64,000 nucleotides of DNA, taken from Ypsolopha sequella (lineage: Eukaryota; Arthropoda; Insecta; Lepidoptera; Ypsolophidae). The translations under genes were made by a program, and so were the position numbers. Below, in pieces: positions 15,101-27,100 of this stretch. Every line of letters starts with the position of its first letter. Position 1 is the stretch's first letter. The stretch is taken from assembly GCA_934047225.1 (NCBI GenBank), contig OW204004.1:8560401-8624400 (forward strand), written 5' to 3'. A model generated the notes under the pieces. It did not search any database. It was not told where the DNA came from and was given only the letters and a program-made list of their open reading frames with translations.

Positions 15101-18100
15101 CTCGACCAACACCGCGTTCCGCATGACACTAATAGTGCCAACACTACCATCAAACTTCTCACGCCCATCAAGTCATTCCGAATGGACAATGGCGTCCATC
15201 GCTGCTTAAACTTATGATCCATTCGGAACGCATTTGAACGCGACATGGACGTTGACACTTGAAAGTGACAGAATTTGTAGGAATTTGTTTGACGTTACGT
15301 AAATACAAAAGGTATACAACTTTACTAGGTCCAAGAAGACATTTTCTCTAACTTAAATCTTTGAATCATGGTTTAATAATTAACTCTTATGCTCCGAATA
15401 AATTATTTTTAAAATTGCCGCCAGCCGGCTGTCACTTTTCATAGATCGCTCACAGTGCAAACGCTCTAAAGCATGGTCGATGATAGCACAACATGGCGTC
15501 GTTCATGATGTCATCTATGACGTCATAGCGGCCATTGTAGGGCTATCGTTAACGCGCTAACACTGACTCGGAATGCCTGTTGACGCGATAAAATCGATTA
15601 CGTCGTCATTCGGAACGCGGTGCAAAACGTGTGAAACAAACAGTTTTTTCTCGATTTCTCGATTTATTTTCACGGATTGTTGTTCGTGTAGACGAGTACT
15701 ATCGCCAGTTTTCGGCTTCCGCGACTCCAACTTAAGGTAAAACGTCAGTAGCTTAGCGCAAAGTGTATAACTTAACTTTGTTTTTCTTATTTAGAAATTT
15801 AAAATTGAAAAGCATTTTCATCTGTGCCATTTAACGCCAATAGTTCAGTATTATTGAGGTTTATAAAGCAAGAGTTTGAAATTCTATACACAATTAGTCA
15901 TGATCTTCTCAAAACCAACATAAAATGCTGTTTTAACTTTGTTTGGACCAGATCATGACTGTGCATTAAATTTTAAACTCATGCTTTATAAACCACACTA
16001 ATACTGAACTATTGGTGTTAAGAGGCTATGCGAGTTTTATTTTTGTCACTGTCACTCCAAGCAAAAAATCGCGCAGTGCGAGAGGGGCGGATTCAGGGCA
16101 AAAGGGAAAAAAAGTTGGTTTTATATTTTTATTAAAAAAAAAATTGAAATATCAAATCTCTAGATATTGTTGAAACACACCTAATAAAATATGTTCTGTA
16201 TATGGTTCCTATTCGTCAAACGAGGAGAAAAAGTGTGTTTGAAGACCTCATTTCAACAATTATTTCTATCGAGGAAAATTTATCCAAATATGTTTTCCAA
16301 TTTCAAAACCCTAGGTTATATAGTCAAAATGCATGTACCAGTAATTCATTAAAATTTTCCGTGTATTTCATGAAATACACAGAAAAGAAACACCCGTATT
16401 TTTTTCGCATATCGCCTTAACTGCCACATACAAAAATGTTTTTTAATATTTAACTTTTAAAGAAGAAATACAAAGTTAAGTTATGCAGTTTGAGTTAAGC
16501 CAGTGACGTTTAACCTTAAGAGGCTTCAGTAAGCTAAATTAGCAGCTCGAAATATGTCTGTACAAATATCGACAGTAACGAAATAGAAATAACGTTCATG
16601 TCAGAGTGCATTGCAAAGTGGCTGTTACGACGATCGCTGTGTCGCCGGGTAGCGCAAAATAGAGAAAATAATGCTTTTCACATGTGTTAAGTTTGATATT
16701 TAAAAGTTTTAATCGTCATTATGTCAGATTTTTGTATTGCTCGTGTGTGTATAGAAGTTTTAATCTTGTCTATTTTGAATTTAAAAAGTTTAAACTATAT
16801 ATCAGTTTTTTAAAGCATTTGAAAGAATATTAAAGGTATTTATTTTCTCGTTGTAGGTTAAAGCTTTTAAGATTTTAAAACATCACAATGACGGGACATG
16901 GGTCAATATGTGTGATATATTTTTTTCAAAGTTTTGTAATATTCATATAGAAAGTTTAAACCAATTTAAAAACGTCTGCAAACGCAGTTTTGCTTCTGAA
17001 TCCCCTTAACACCCTGTATACATACTCAGCAGCAGTATCAATTTGCGGCACGAAGTGTTGCCACAGTAGACTGTTGTATGCCTCATTGGTCAGCAACCCG
17101 CGCCACTTCAGGAACGTGTCGAGGGGTTCCTCAGGGCTCGCTAGCGGGTCCCACGTGGCGAGTAGAGCGCTAAGCAAGGGCGATACGATGTTCCCAGCTA
17201 TGGTTCCCAGGCCAAACATCTCATACTCTAGGGGATAGGATGCCTGTGGATTAGAAAGAACATATGTTGGTATAATTTACTAAATAATAATAGATCTTTA
17301 CATATCATACATCTTTACATCTGGTGACTGTAATACAGTTCAAACTAAAACAGTTGCCAACGCAACATTTTACTGTCTCTAATATTAGACAATTTGCAAA
17401 CCAGTGTATCTCTGCTACTGTATTGTTAGAAAACTTTTAGTCTAAGATATTTGTACACTGACTTTGTCAATTGGTGACCAATAAATACATTTTATTATTT
17501 ATTTATTATATTATATGAAATTGCCGAAATTTTCTTACAGATTCATGAGTTCATAATTCCAGTAATTAAGGGTCGGTGTTCCGAGATCCGGGGTTCAGGG
17601 TTATGGCTTTTTAAGACGGTAAAAATTCAAATTTCTGAACAAAATAAATACCACTTGTTACCTTACAAGATGAAGTGCAGGTTCATTAAAAAAAATCACG
17701 GCAATAATGTATAGTAACTTCAGAAAAAAAACAGGAATTTCAAGAAAATCTCTTGAATAGCATTGCAGCGCTACGGGTGTAACCTGAACTTGAAAATCCT
17801 GTTTTTTTTTTCTGAAGTTACTATACATTAGTGCCAAGATTTTTTTTAATGAACCTGTACTTCATCTTGTAAGGTAACAAGTGGTATTTATTTTGTTCAG
17901 AAATTAATATTTTACTATCTTAAAAAGCCATAACCCCGAACCCTGTTTTGCCCAATCTCGGAACTCCGACTCTTAAATAGCTAATTTCATTATTTGTTTT
18001 TTGCTTGAAAGTGGATTTTAAGGTTTTACATCTACGTATTAAATTTTGTTTTTATTGTCAGTTTGATAACCAAAATTAAATTTCCAAAAACAGTTCAATA

Positions 18101-21100
18101 ATAAGATTCGTAATAACTTTTGACAGCTGACACTTTTCAAAAATCAAATTGATGTTGCTGTTAGCTTAATGTTGTCTCATTCATACACAAAACAATGACA
18201 AATCCAAATTACGTAATTTCTTTTGTGAACCCTCGGGGATTCATGTCGTGACGATATATGTTATTATACTTATAAATTGAGAGTTGGCGCCCTACAAAGC
18301 TACCTTTAATTCGCTCAAAACATCTGCAGCAGTCTCCAAAGAAACTTCAGGCCTGTTCAACTGTTGCACTTTGCTCAGTATAGCTTCCACTGTCTCTATC
18401 ACTTTGTCGTGCTCCTTCAACTTTGTGTCTGCCTCGTCCAAGTCTCGCTGCAAGACGATCATTTCGTCTTCGGCGTTGTGCAGTTCTCGCGCGTTTTGGA
18501 TGATGTCCTGTAAAAATAGAATCACAGTTACGTATTGATTTGAAAGTACCTGAATACAGCAAACCGAGTCATTCCGAGAATATTTCCAAAAACTAGGAAT
18601 ACTAACTGCTCCAAGTCTGTATACAAGGTGACTTTTTGATCATCGTCCAAATTCATACTGGTGGCTTGGTAAGTGATCAGTATCATTGATATATTATTCA
18701 ATGATACTGATCACTTACCAAGCCACCAGTATATTTTTGTAAAATTCGTGAAATGAAATTTCGACTTCGCATAGTGATTTACTCGGAACTGTAAGTGAAT
18801 TTCTATGGGAAGCCGAAATTTAATTTAACAAATTTCACATAAATTGTTATTGATCCAAGATACTGATCACTTGTCAAGCCTCCAGTATGAATTTGGACGA
18901 TGATCAAAAAGTCACCTATTATATTCGTGCTTCTCACACATTTTTCCAAGAATATGCACAAGTTTGAAATAGCGGATGAACGGCTAATTAGGCTTAGCTC
19001 TAGACGCAAGGATTTAACAAATAACTTTAACCCTAAACTAGACATTTTTAAACACTGCACACGGTATCAATCAGTTAAGACAACAAGTTGCCTACGGAGT
19101 TAAAGACTATTACAAGTAATACTTTGTTTAAAAACAAATTAAAACAGTTTTTGTTGGAGAGGAACCTGTACAAAATTGATGAATTGTGACAAATGATATA
19201 TACAAGGTGAATTTGTGAACATCGTCCAAATTCATACTTGAGCCTTGGTAAGGGACCAGCATCATGAACCAGTAACGATTTTTGTAAAATTCATAAAATT
19301 AAATTTCGACTTCCCATAATGATTCACTTAGGGCTGGGAGTGAATTACTATGGGAAGTCAAAATTTCGTCATACGAATTTCACAAAAATCGTTATCGGCT
19401 CATGATACCGATCACATACCAAGCCTCTAGTATGAATTTGGACGATGGTCAAAAAGTCACCTTGTATATATTTTTTTTTTTGTTGTATTTTTATTTTGAC
19501 ATAATTATTAAATTTTTAACACATTATAATTGACATTAACATAAATGTATATTATTGTAGAAATAAGTTATTAGTGTTATGTTTGTTTTATAATGTATTT
19601 TGATAAACGTTCTTCTTTGTCACGAGGACAGGAAATCATACGGGGCGGTCAATCATAGGTATGATTGAAACAGTATTGCCTAACTGAGCTACTGTGGATA
19701 TACTCCGACGTCGTCGTCGTCAACTCGGCCCACGCGCCCGTGTGATTTTATAATGTATGAAATTCAAATGCGATGTATATTGCTTGTGAATAAATAAATG
19801 AAATGAATGATGAAAATGAACGATTTTGTTAATGAGGTTATTTAGCGATTTAGCACCGAAATTCTGACATCTTTGCCTCCGCTCATATACTGTTTATACT
19901 ATACTTTTAAAATACAAACCTGCTCGCAGCACTCCAGCATCAACTGTAGATCTTCAACTCGGGAGTATCAAAATTAAAATATTCGTGTCAACCCATTTTC
20001 GTGGTGAAATATAGAGGAATGTATAGCAATAACACAAACCTGCTCGCAGCAATAGAGCATCAATTGTAGATTACGCATCAACTCGGAAGCAAAAAAATTC
20101 GGAGATCTTCGTGCCGACTCATTTTCATAGCGAGATACAGATTAATATAGACCGTATACTGTTGTAATAAGATACAAACCTGCTCGCAGCACTCGAGCAG
20201 CTAAATTCTGACATTCGTCTCAATTGGTACAGGTACAGAGGAATATTATAGACTATATAAGGTCTTTCAATTTAAATGGAAAGTAATTTAGGAGGTGATT
20301 CAGTATCGTTTATACATATTCCACTGCAAAGTACATTTTTATGCGCGAACTTTTTCTTCACTTGTCCGTACAAACTGAGTCAGCTGATCGAACCACTTTG
20401 TACTGAAAAGTGAAAAAAAAAGTTCGCGCAAAAAATGTACTTTGCAGTGGAATGTGATGTATAAACGATACTGACTCACCTCCTAAATTACTTTCCATTT
20501 CAATTGAAAGACCTTATATAAGGTGACATTTATTTATACAGCAAAAGTACTCGGTAAGTAGTCGGTATCAAGGTTCGAGAAATTTTTTAAACGATTTTTT
20601 TCCTGTTCCCTGCAAACGCAAGCCCAGCCCCGCGTCAATACTAGGAAAAGTATTTTTTTTTTTTGCATCAATTCGGGAGCAGCGAAATTCTGAAATCTTC
20701 ATCTTGTCTCATGTTCGTTGCGATTTACAATGGAATATAGACTATACACTATTATAATAAAACACAAACCTGCTCGCAACATTCAAGCATCCACTTTACA
20801 TTATGCATCAACCCGGGAGCAGCGAAATTCTGAAATCTTCATCACGACACATGTTGGTTGCGATTTACAATGGAATATAGACTATACAGTGTTGTAATAA
20901 GACACAAACCTGCTCGCAGCGTCAACTGCAGATTTATGCATCAATTCGGGAGCAGCGAAATTCTGAAATCTTCATCTTGTCTCATGTTCGTTGCAATTTA
21001 CAATGGAATATAGACTATACACTATTATAATAAAACACAAACCTGCTCACAACATTCAAGCATCCACTTTACATTATGCATCAACTCGGGAGCAGCGAAA

Positions 21101-24100
21101 TTCTGAAATCTTCATCACGACACATGTTGGTTGAGATTTACAATGGAATATAGACTATACAGTGTTGTAATAAGACACAAACCTACTCGCAGTACTCGAG
21201 CATCAACTGTAGATTATGCATCAACTCGGGAGCGGAAACATTCTGACATCTCCATCTCGACTCATGTTCGTTGTGATTTACAGTGGGTTTTAGACTATAT
21301 AGTGTTGTGGAATGACACAAACCTGCTCGCAGCATTCAAGCATCAACTGTAGGTTATGCATCAACTCGGGAGCTGCAAAATTCTGACATCTCCGCCTAGG
21401 TTCGTGCTCGTAGCGAGGCACATTCGCCCTCAAAGCGTGATATCCGCTCAGAACTCTCTTCTCTACGCCCGTCATGTCGATAACAGGCACGCGAGATAGC
21501 TCGTTACTGAAACATGAGAATACAAATGTTGGTAAATGTTGTGAATTTATTTAGTTGATAAAATGTTGTACTCAATACGTCTAAATAAACTGAAAGCTAA
21601 AAGAACAGCACCTGTCACTGTCTGAATAAGTAAATGTACGTATATTATATATATTCAATTTATGTAGAAATAAATAAAAATAAAATAAAATATTTTTATT
21701 TCGAATAACAAAGATTCATATTTACAATTGATTTAAATTAAAATTAACATTAGTATTACATATAAATATATATATATAACATATAGGCTGCAACGGTGTT
21801 GATAAAACTACTACTAAGCCGAAAATTGTCGATACTACTCGAAGATTGAAAGAAACGTCCACGCGAGATATTCGCAAGCAAAAGCTAGTCTACTCGTATA
21901 ATACAATTTTGAAAGGTACAAAGAAAGATTTTTGACAAAAATGAAGGAATAAATCCGCAAATCCATAATTTCCATTACTATGTAAAATAATATTTAATTT
22001 TACAGTTTCTTTCATATATTTTCAATTGAGGCGCCCAGCGAAAGAGTGGCCTAACCCACACAAATTCACAAATCGAGATTTCTAGGCTAAACTTCATAGA
22101 AGGGTTGTTAGGCATATAAACATCGGTTTTTGAATTTGTGTAGGTTATGCCACTGTTCCGCTGGGCGCCTCGATTATTATATATATTTTTTTCAAATTAT
22201 TCAAGTTATTTGATACAACGGCACGAGCTTTACTCGCATTTGACCGATTTTCATTTAAGGGGCTGAACAATGCTAAAATTCAGTCCTGCTCTAACGCTTT
22301 TGTTTTTTAACTGTCTAACCTGCTCTAAACAGATGCCGCGCACGCAAAGCTTCAGTTATTTTGAAATCGCGGCTAAATTAACTAGAATATCTTTATGTAA
22401 TAAAGATGTTTTTTTCTAGTTTTTCTAGTTAGTTTCGTTTCAATCGGTTTTGCAAATAGAAACTGCTATGCGAGCACGTACGCGTCGATTAGATACATTT
22501 AACAGATAGAATCGATAAATTCTAAACGATAACCCTTATTGCAATGAAATGGGAGTTATATTTCTATTTATCGAATCGATGTCGAGTCGATACCAAGTTC
22601 ATGCTAGTACACCTGAATCGATATTTTTCGTGAAATTAATGCTTTTTTAAAAGTATTATAATTAAGGGAAGATTGAAAATATGTTAATTTATAAAGTTTA
22701 ATTAATAATAGTCTTGAGTTGAAAAACACGCCATATTTTTTTCAAATTTTTGCCATCTACATTAACGGAACTGAATTTAATGCAAAACTGATGTTTAGCA
22801 TTGTGGAGCCAATTAAACGGGCATTTGTATTTCATATTACAATGAGAACATCCAAAATACCTGGTTATAGTATGCATGGTCGGTTTACCCTCTTGTATCA
22901 CATCCGCCGCGTCTCGATAGAAGTATCTGCCTTTGTGAGACTTCTTCCAATGGTAAGACTTCTCTGTCGGGTCTTTTTCTTGATCTTGTTTCTCTTTTAA
23001 TCTCTTCTCCTCTTCTCTTTTAGCTTTCAGCTGTGGGGGGAGTTGAAGACAATGTTAGAAAAGTTGTAATTAGAATTTTCGCGAAATTTTAACTGTACAA
23101 TTTTTATAATTATTTGACTGGATTAAAAACTAGATAAGATCAATTATAAATATCACATAACGCCCTCGTGGGTGTTCAGTCTGTGCAATACAGGCTGGTT
23201 TATCAAGTAGTAACAAAAATTCGGTGTACAGGTATGGTGGAAAAATTCAACGGTCAAGAATGCGTACATCGATGGCGCAGTAGGCAGCAAGCTTGTCGTG
23301 AAAGCGAGAGGTCGCTGGTTCGAATCCCGGCCTAAGGATTTTTTTCTACTTGAGATTTGTTTCAAATTCGCTTGAATTAAATTATGTTAAGGTGTGTTAA
23401 TTCATAAACCATTTCGAAATTTAGGTTTAATTAGCCGTATTTTCGAACTTGTGGCCAAAAAAATATTATGATAATGTATATTTTTACGAAAAAGCTGCAA
23501 CTTCTATTTGCCTTTATGTGACGTCACTCGAGAAATGGCTGGTTAGAAATGTGTCCTTTGCTATCAAGATAAATTTATAATAATTTGCTTCCGACTGATT
23601 TGACAGCTGGATGACAGATGAGTAGACAGACAGAGACACACCACTTTTTTATAAGCAATCACACATCACAATCAGTATATTGTCTAAAATTCTCAAGCGA
23701 CGTCATATCGGACAATTATTTAAATTATAAAAAAATAATGTTTAATTTATATAACAAAATAATGAAAACTATGTCCTAAAATGACGTAAATTTTCTGAAA
23801 AAAATTCAAAACAGAAATCATTTAGAAATTAAGCTATGGGAATTGATCTTTTCTAATTTGTAATGCACCCTAATAATATCTAAAATATCCAAAGCGATGG
23901 ATTTCGCTATAATACATATAATTAATGATAAATTACATATTGTTATTTATTACACATGCTATTGGGGATGCAGATTTATTTCAGTGTCCAAGTGGTCAGG
24001 TAAAGTACCTACATTCGTACAAATACAAAATCTTTTAAATTAACATTAACGCAGAAAGAAAAGTAAATCTGGATGGGAGGAGCTCTGAACCAGGATTCGA

Positions 24101-27100
24101 ACCCGGGACCTCTCGCTTGCCGGGCGAATGCTCTACCAACTGAGCTATTATGAACAATATGATATAATGTTAATTTATATCTCCTTGTGATGGATAAATC
24201 GCCAAGTGTTCAAACATAGAAATTTATTTCTCTCATAGTTTCGACAAAATCTTTTCATACTGAATTGAATACTGGTTTCTAGATATGAGATACTTACAGC
24301 AGCTTGCTCGGGTCCGTAAGCGCCGATAGCTCCCCTTCCCTTCCTCAGGGTGGCTTCGACAGGCGCCGATATACCTTGCAAGTCTTTACCCAGACCTTTG
24401 CCTGGTTTGTAACCCATCTGCAAACACACATGTATGTTATTGTATATTAACACTTGCCGGGTTAAATAAAGTTGTTTGAAGGTTTTTGTAGCAAAGGGTA
24501 ACCTAAGTAACGCATTTCCGTGACTTAAGTAATTCATTATTGCACGGCGTTTTATTTTACTCACGGCAGAGAATATTAGTACATTACGATACGAGAGCGA
24601 TGAAACGTTTTCTGACGAGTGTGAGTTGCGGCACGAGCCGAAGGCGAGTGCTGCAATCACAGGAGTCGAGAAAAAGTTTCTCGCACGAGTTTCGTATAAT
24701 TTCTTATAACACAAGTGCGGAAAATGCCGACTTTACGCAGCGTGCGTAAAGCGGTCATTTTACGCACGGTGTGCTATAAAAAGTATTACTACGCTCACGG
24801 CGTGCAATAATGGACTACTTAAGTCGACGACGGTTTCAAAGAGTTATATTAAGTGCGAGTTAATGGGCCGCACAATGCTAAAATTCAGTCCTGCTCTAAC
24901 GCGTTTGTTTTTTAACTCTCTATCCTGCTCTAATCAGATGCCGCGCACGCAAAACTTCAATTATTTTGAAATCACGGTTCCATTAGGACATTAACCATAA
25001 TTTCTTCATGTAATAAAGATGTTTTGTTCTAGTTAGTATCTGCGTGTGTTGGTTTCGTTTCAATCGGTTTTGAAAAATGGAAACTGAATCACTTTTTTCG
25101 TGAAATTCATGCTTTTTAAAAGTACTGTAATTAATGGAAGATTGATATGTTTATTTATAAAGTGTAATTAATAATTGTCTAGTATATATCCCCAATAATA
25201 CCAGTATATTTCCCTAGATTTTAATTTAATTGTTTACTACTTCTAACAAGGGTTATAAAAACGTGTTTCGTGTGTGTAAAAAGCTCGGTGCGCTCTTAAA
25301 GCTGACACGTAGAAAACTTGAAATGTTGCTTTTGGTATCCCAAAACCTGTACCAAAATTAAGCACAGTAATCATCAATTAAAAAATAGATGTACCTGTAA
25401 AAGTAACTTGGCACCGATACCCTTCGTATGCTTCTCCCAAGTGCCGACATTGCCCCCGAGGTTGGCGGGCCGCATGCCTTGCCCTGCTCGTCTGATACCA
25501 GCCGTCTCCCTCTCATCAGGCATTGATGGTCCCTCATCCTCGTCCGAGCTGTCTGGTGCAAACTTAGGTCTGGATGTAGTAGCTTCTGCCGATTCTACAG
25601 CTGCTGATGCTGAGTACATCATAAAGAAACATTTAGTTTTAGCAACTAGAAGACATACCAAAATTGAAATCAATATGATAGAAATCAATTTCTATATTTT
25701 AAACACTTGGCGATATATGTATCTATCGCAAATATATACAAATTAACATTATATCATTGGTGATCATTGAACCTTGTTCCTAGTCCCTGGCCGGGTCTCC
25801 GGTGTGGGTTCGGGCTGTTGATTGGATTTCACCTTGTATAATATATATTTTACCTATAATTTTAATAGTATATACCAGGTGACTTTTTGATCATCGTCCA
25901 AATTCATACTGGAGGCTTGATAAGTGATCAGTATCTTGGATCAGTAACAATTTTTGTGAAATTCGTATAATGAAATTTCGGCTTCCCATATAAATTCAGT
26001 TGCAGTCCCGAGTGAATCACTATGGGGAGTCGAAATTTCATTTTACGAATTTCACCAAAATTGTTATTGATGCATGATACTGATCACTTACCAAGCCACC
26101 AGTATGAATTTGGACGATGATCAAAAAGTCACCTTGTATATTGGTACATAAATTAAATAAACCTTTAATCTAGTTCATGTACATTTATTATTTTATTACA
26201 TATATTTTTTTTATAACATTAAATTTTGACTTGTGAAACGTGTATTTTATATACCTCCTTTGCAAAATAAACTATTTGAATTTGAATTTGGTATAGAAAA
26301 GCAGAAAAAAAGTTAATTTAGCTGTAAGCAGCCCTGATATAATGTTAAGAGGCGTCGTCACCACATTGTGGGGTCTCTATGGTATGTTATTATAATATTT
26401 TAGGCTGAGTCCATTAACATTATCTAGATCTATGTTTAAGTCGAACTAAAAACAGTGAAATTTGAGTAATATCTTAAAAACAAACTCCTAAATACGTAAT
26501 TTTAACGTTTTTTACCAAAAGTGAGGCAGAGTGTGCTTTTATTGTTTTAGACAAAATCAAAAATTAATACAAGTCAAACATCTAGAATGTTATCTAGATT
26601 AATAAAATAACCAAAATAATATTTGAAAACGTCTACAGCCAGAAGTGTGAGCTTAATTATTCAGATGAGCTTAATTATTTATTTACCTAAACATATCTTC
26701 ACGACATACATCCTTGAAGGGGTGTCAGAGGCGTTTCTTAGTGTGGACTGTCACTAGAACAGTCAACACCGGCAACACCCTCTTTTCACTAACAATTTTT
26801 ACGTCCAAACGTAATAGGTGAGCCATATCACCATACCTCAAGCACAATTTTTTTTGAATTTGCATATTTACCTTCACATTTTAGCAAGTGGTAAGTAAAC
26901 AAATAAAGTATAAAAAACTCATTGGTGCATGCTCAACCTATAGCAAGATCCAAATCCCTTTATCAAGGGAAAATATATTGTTTATATTACAAACACAAAT
27001 CATACCCTTTTGCTCCTCTTTCTTCTTGCCAGCCTGCTGCACTCCACCTGCGACGAACCCAATGGGAGCTGAGAAGTCCTTCGGTTTACGAGACCTCTGT

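Noticed and set aside
19845..21320. Regularly spaced repeats resembling a CRISPR array or ordinary satellite
   Set aside because: The genome is eukaryotic, units are degenerate, and they clearly derive from TFIP11 exon 6 and its intron junction.
22698..22901. 67-codon minus-strand frame with Cys/His pairs overlapping TFIP11 exon 5
   Set aside because: Read-through past the exon 5 donor; the Cys/His run is intronic.
24055..24150. Possible tRNA gene on the minus strand (good A and B boxes, anticodon-like arm)
   Set aside because: The acceptor arms do not pair and it continues into a non-tRNA body, so it fits a SINE head better than a tRNA gene.
24175..24714. 179-codon minus-strand frame containing the G-patch
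   Set aside because: Only 24298-24417 is coding (TFIP11 exon 4); the rest is intron read-through.
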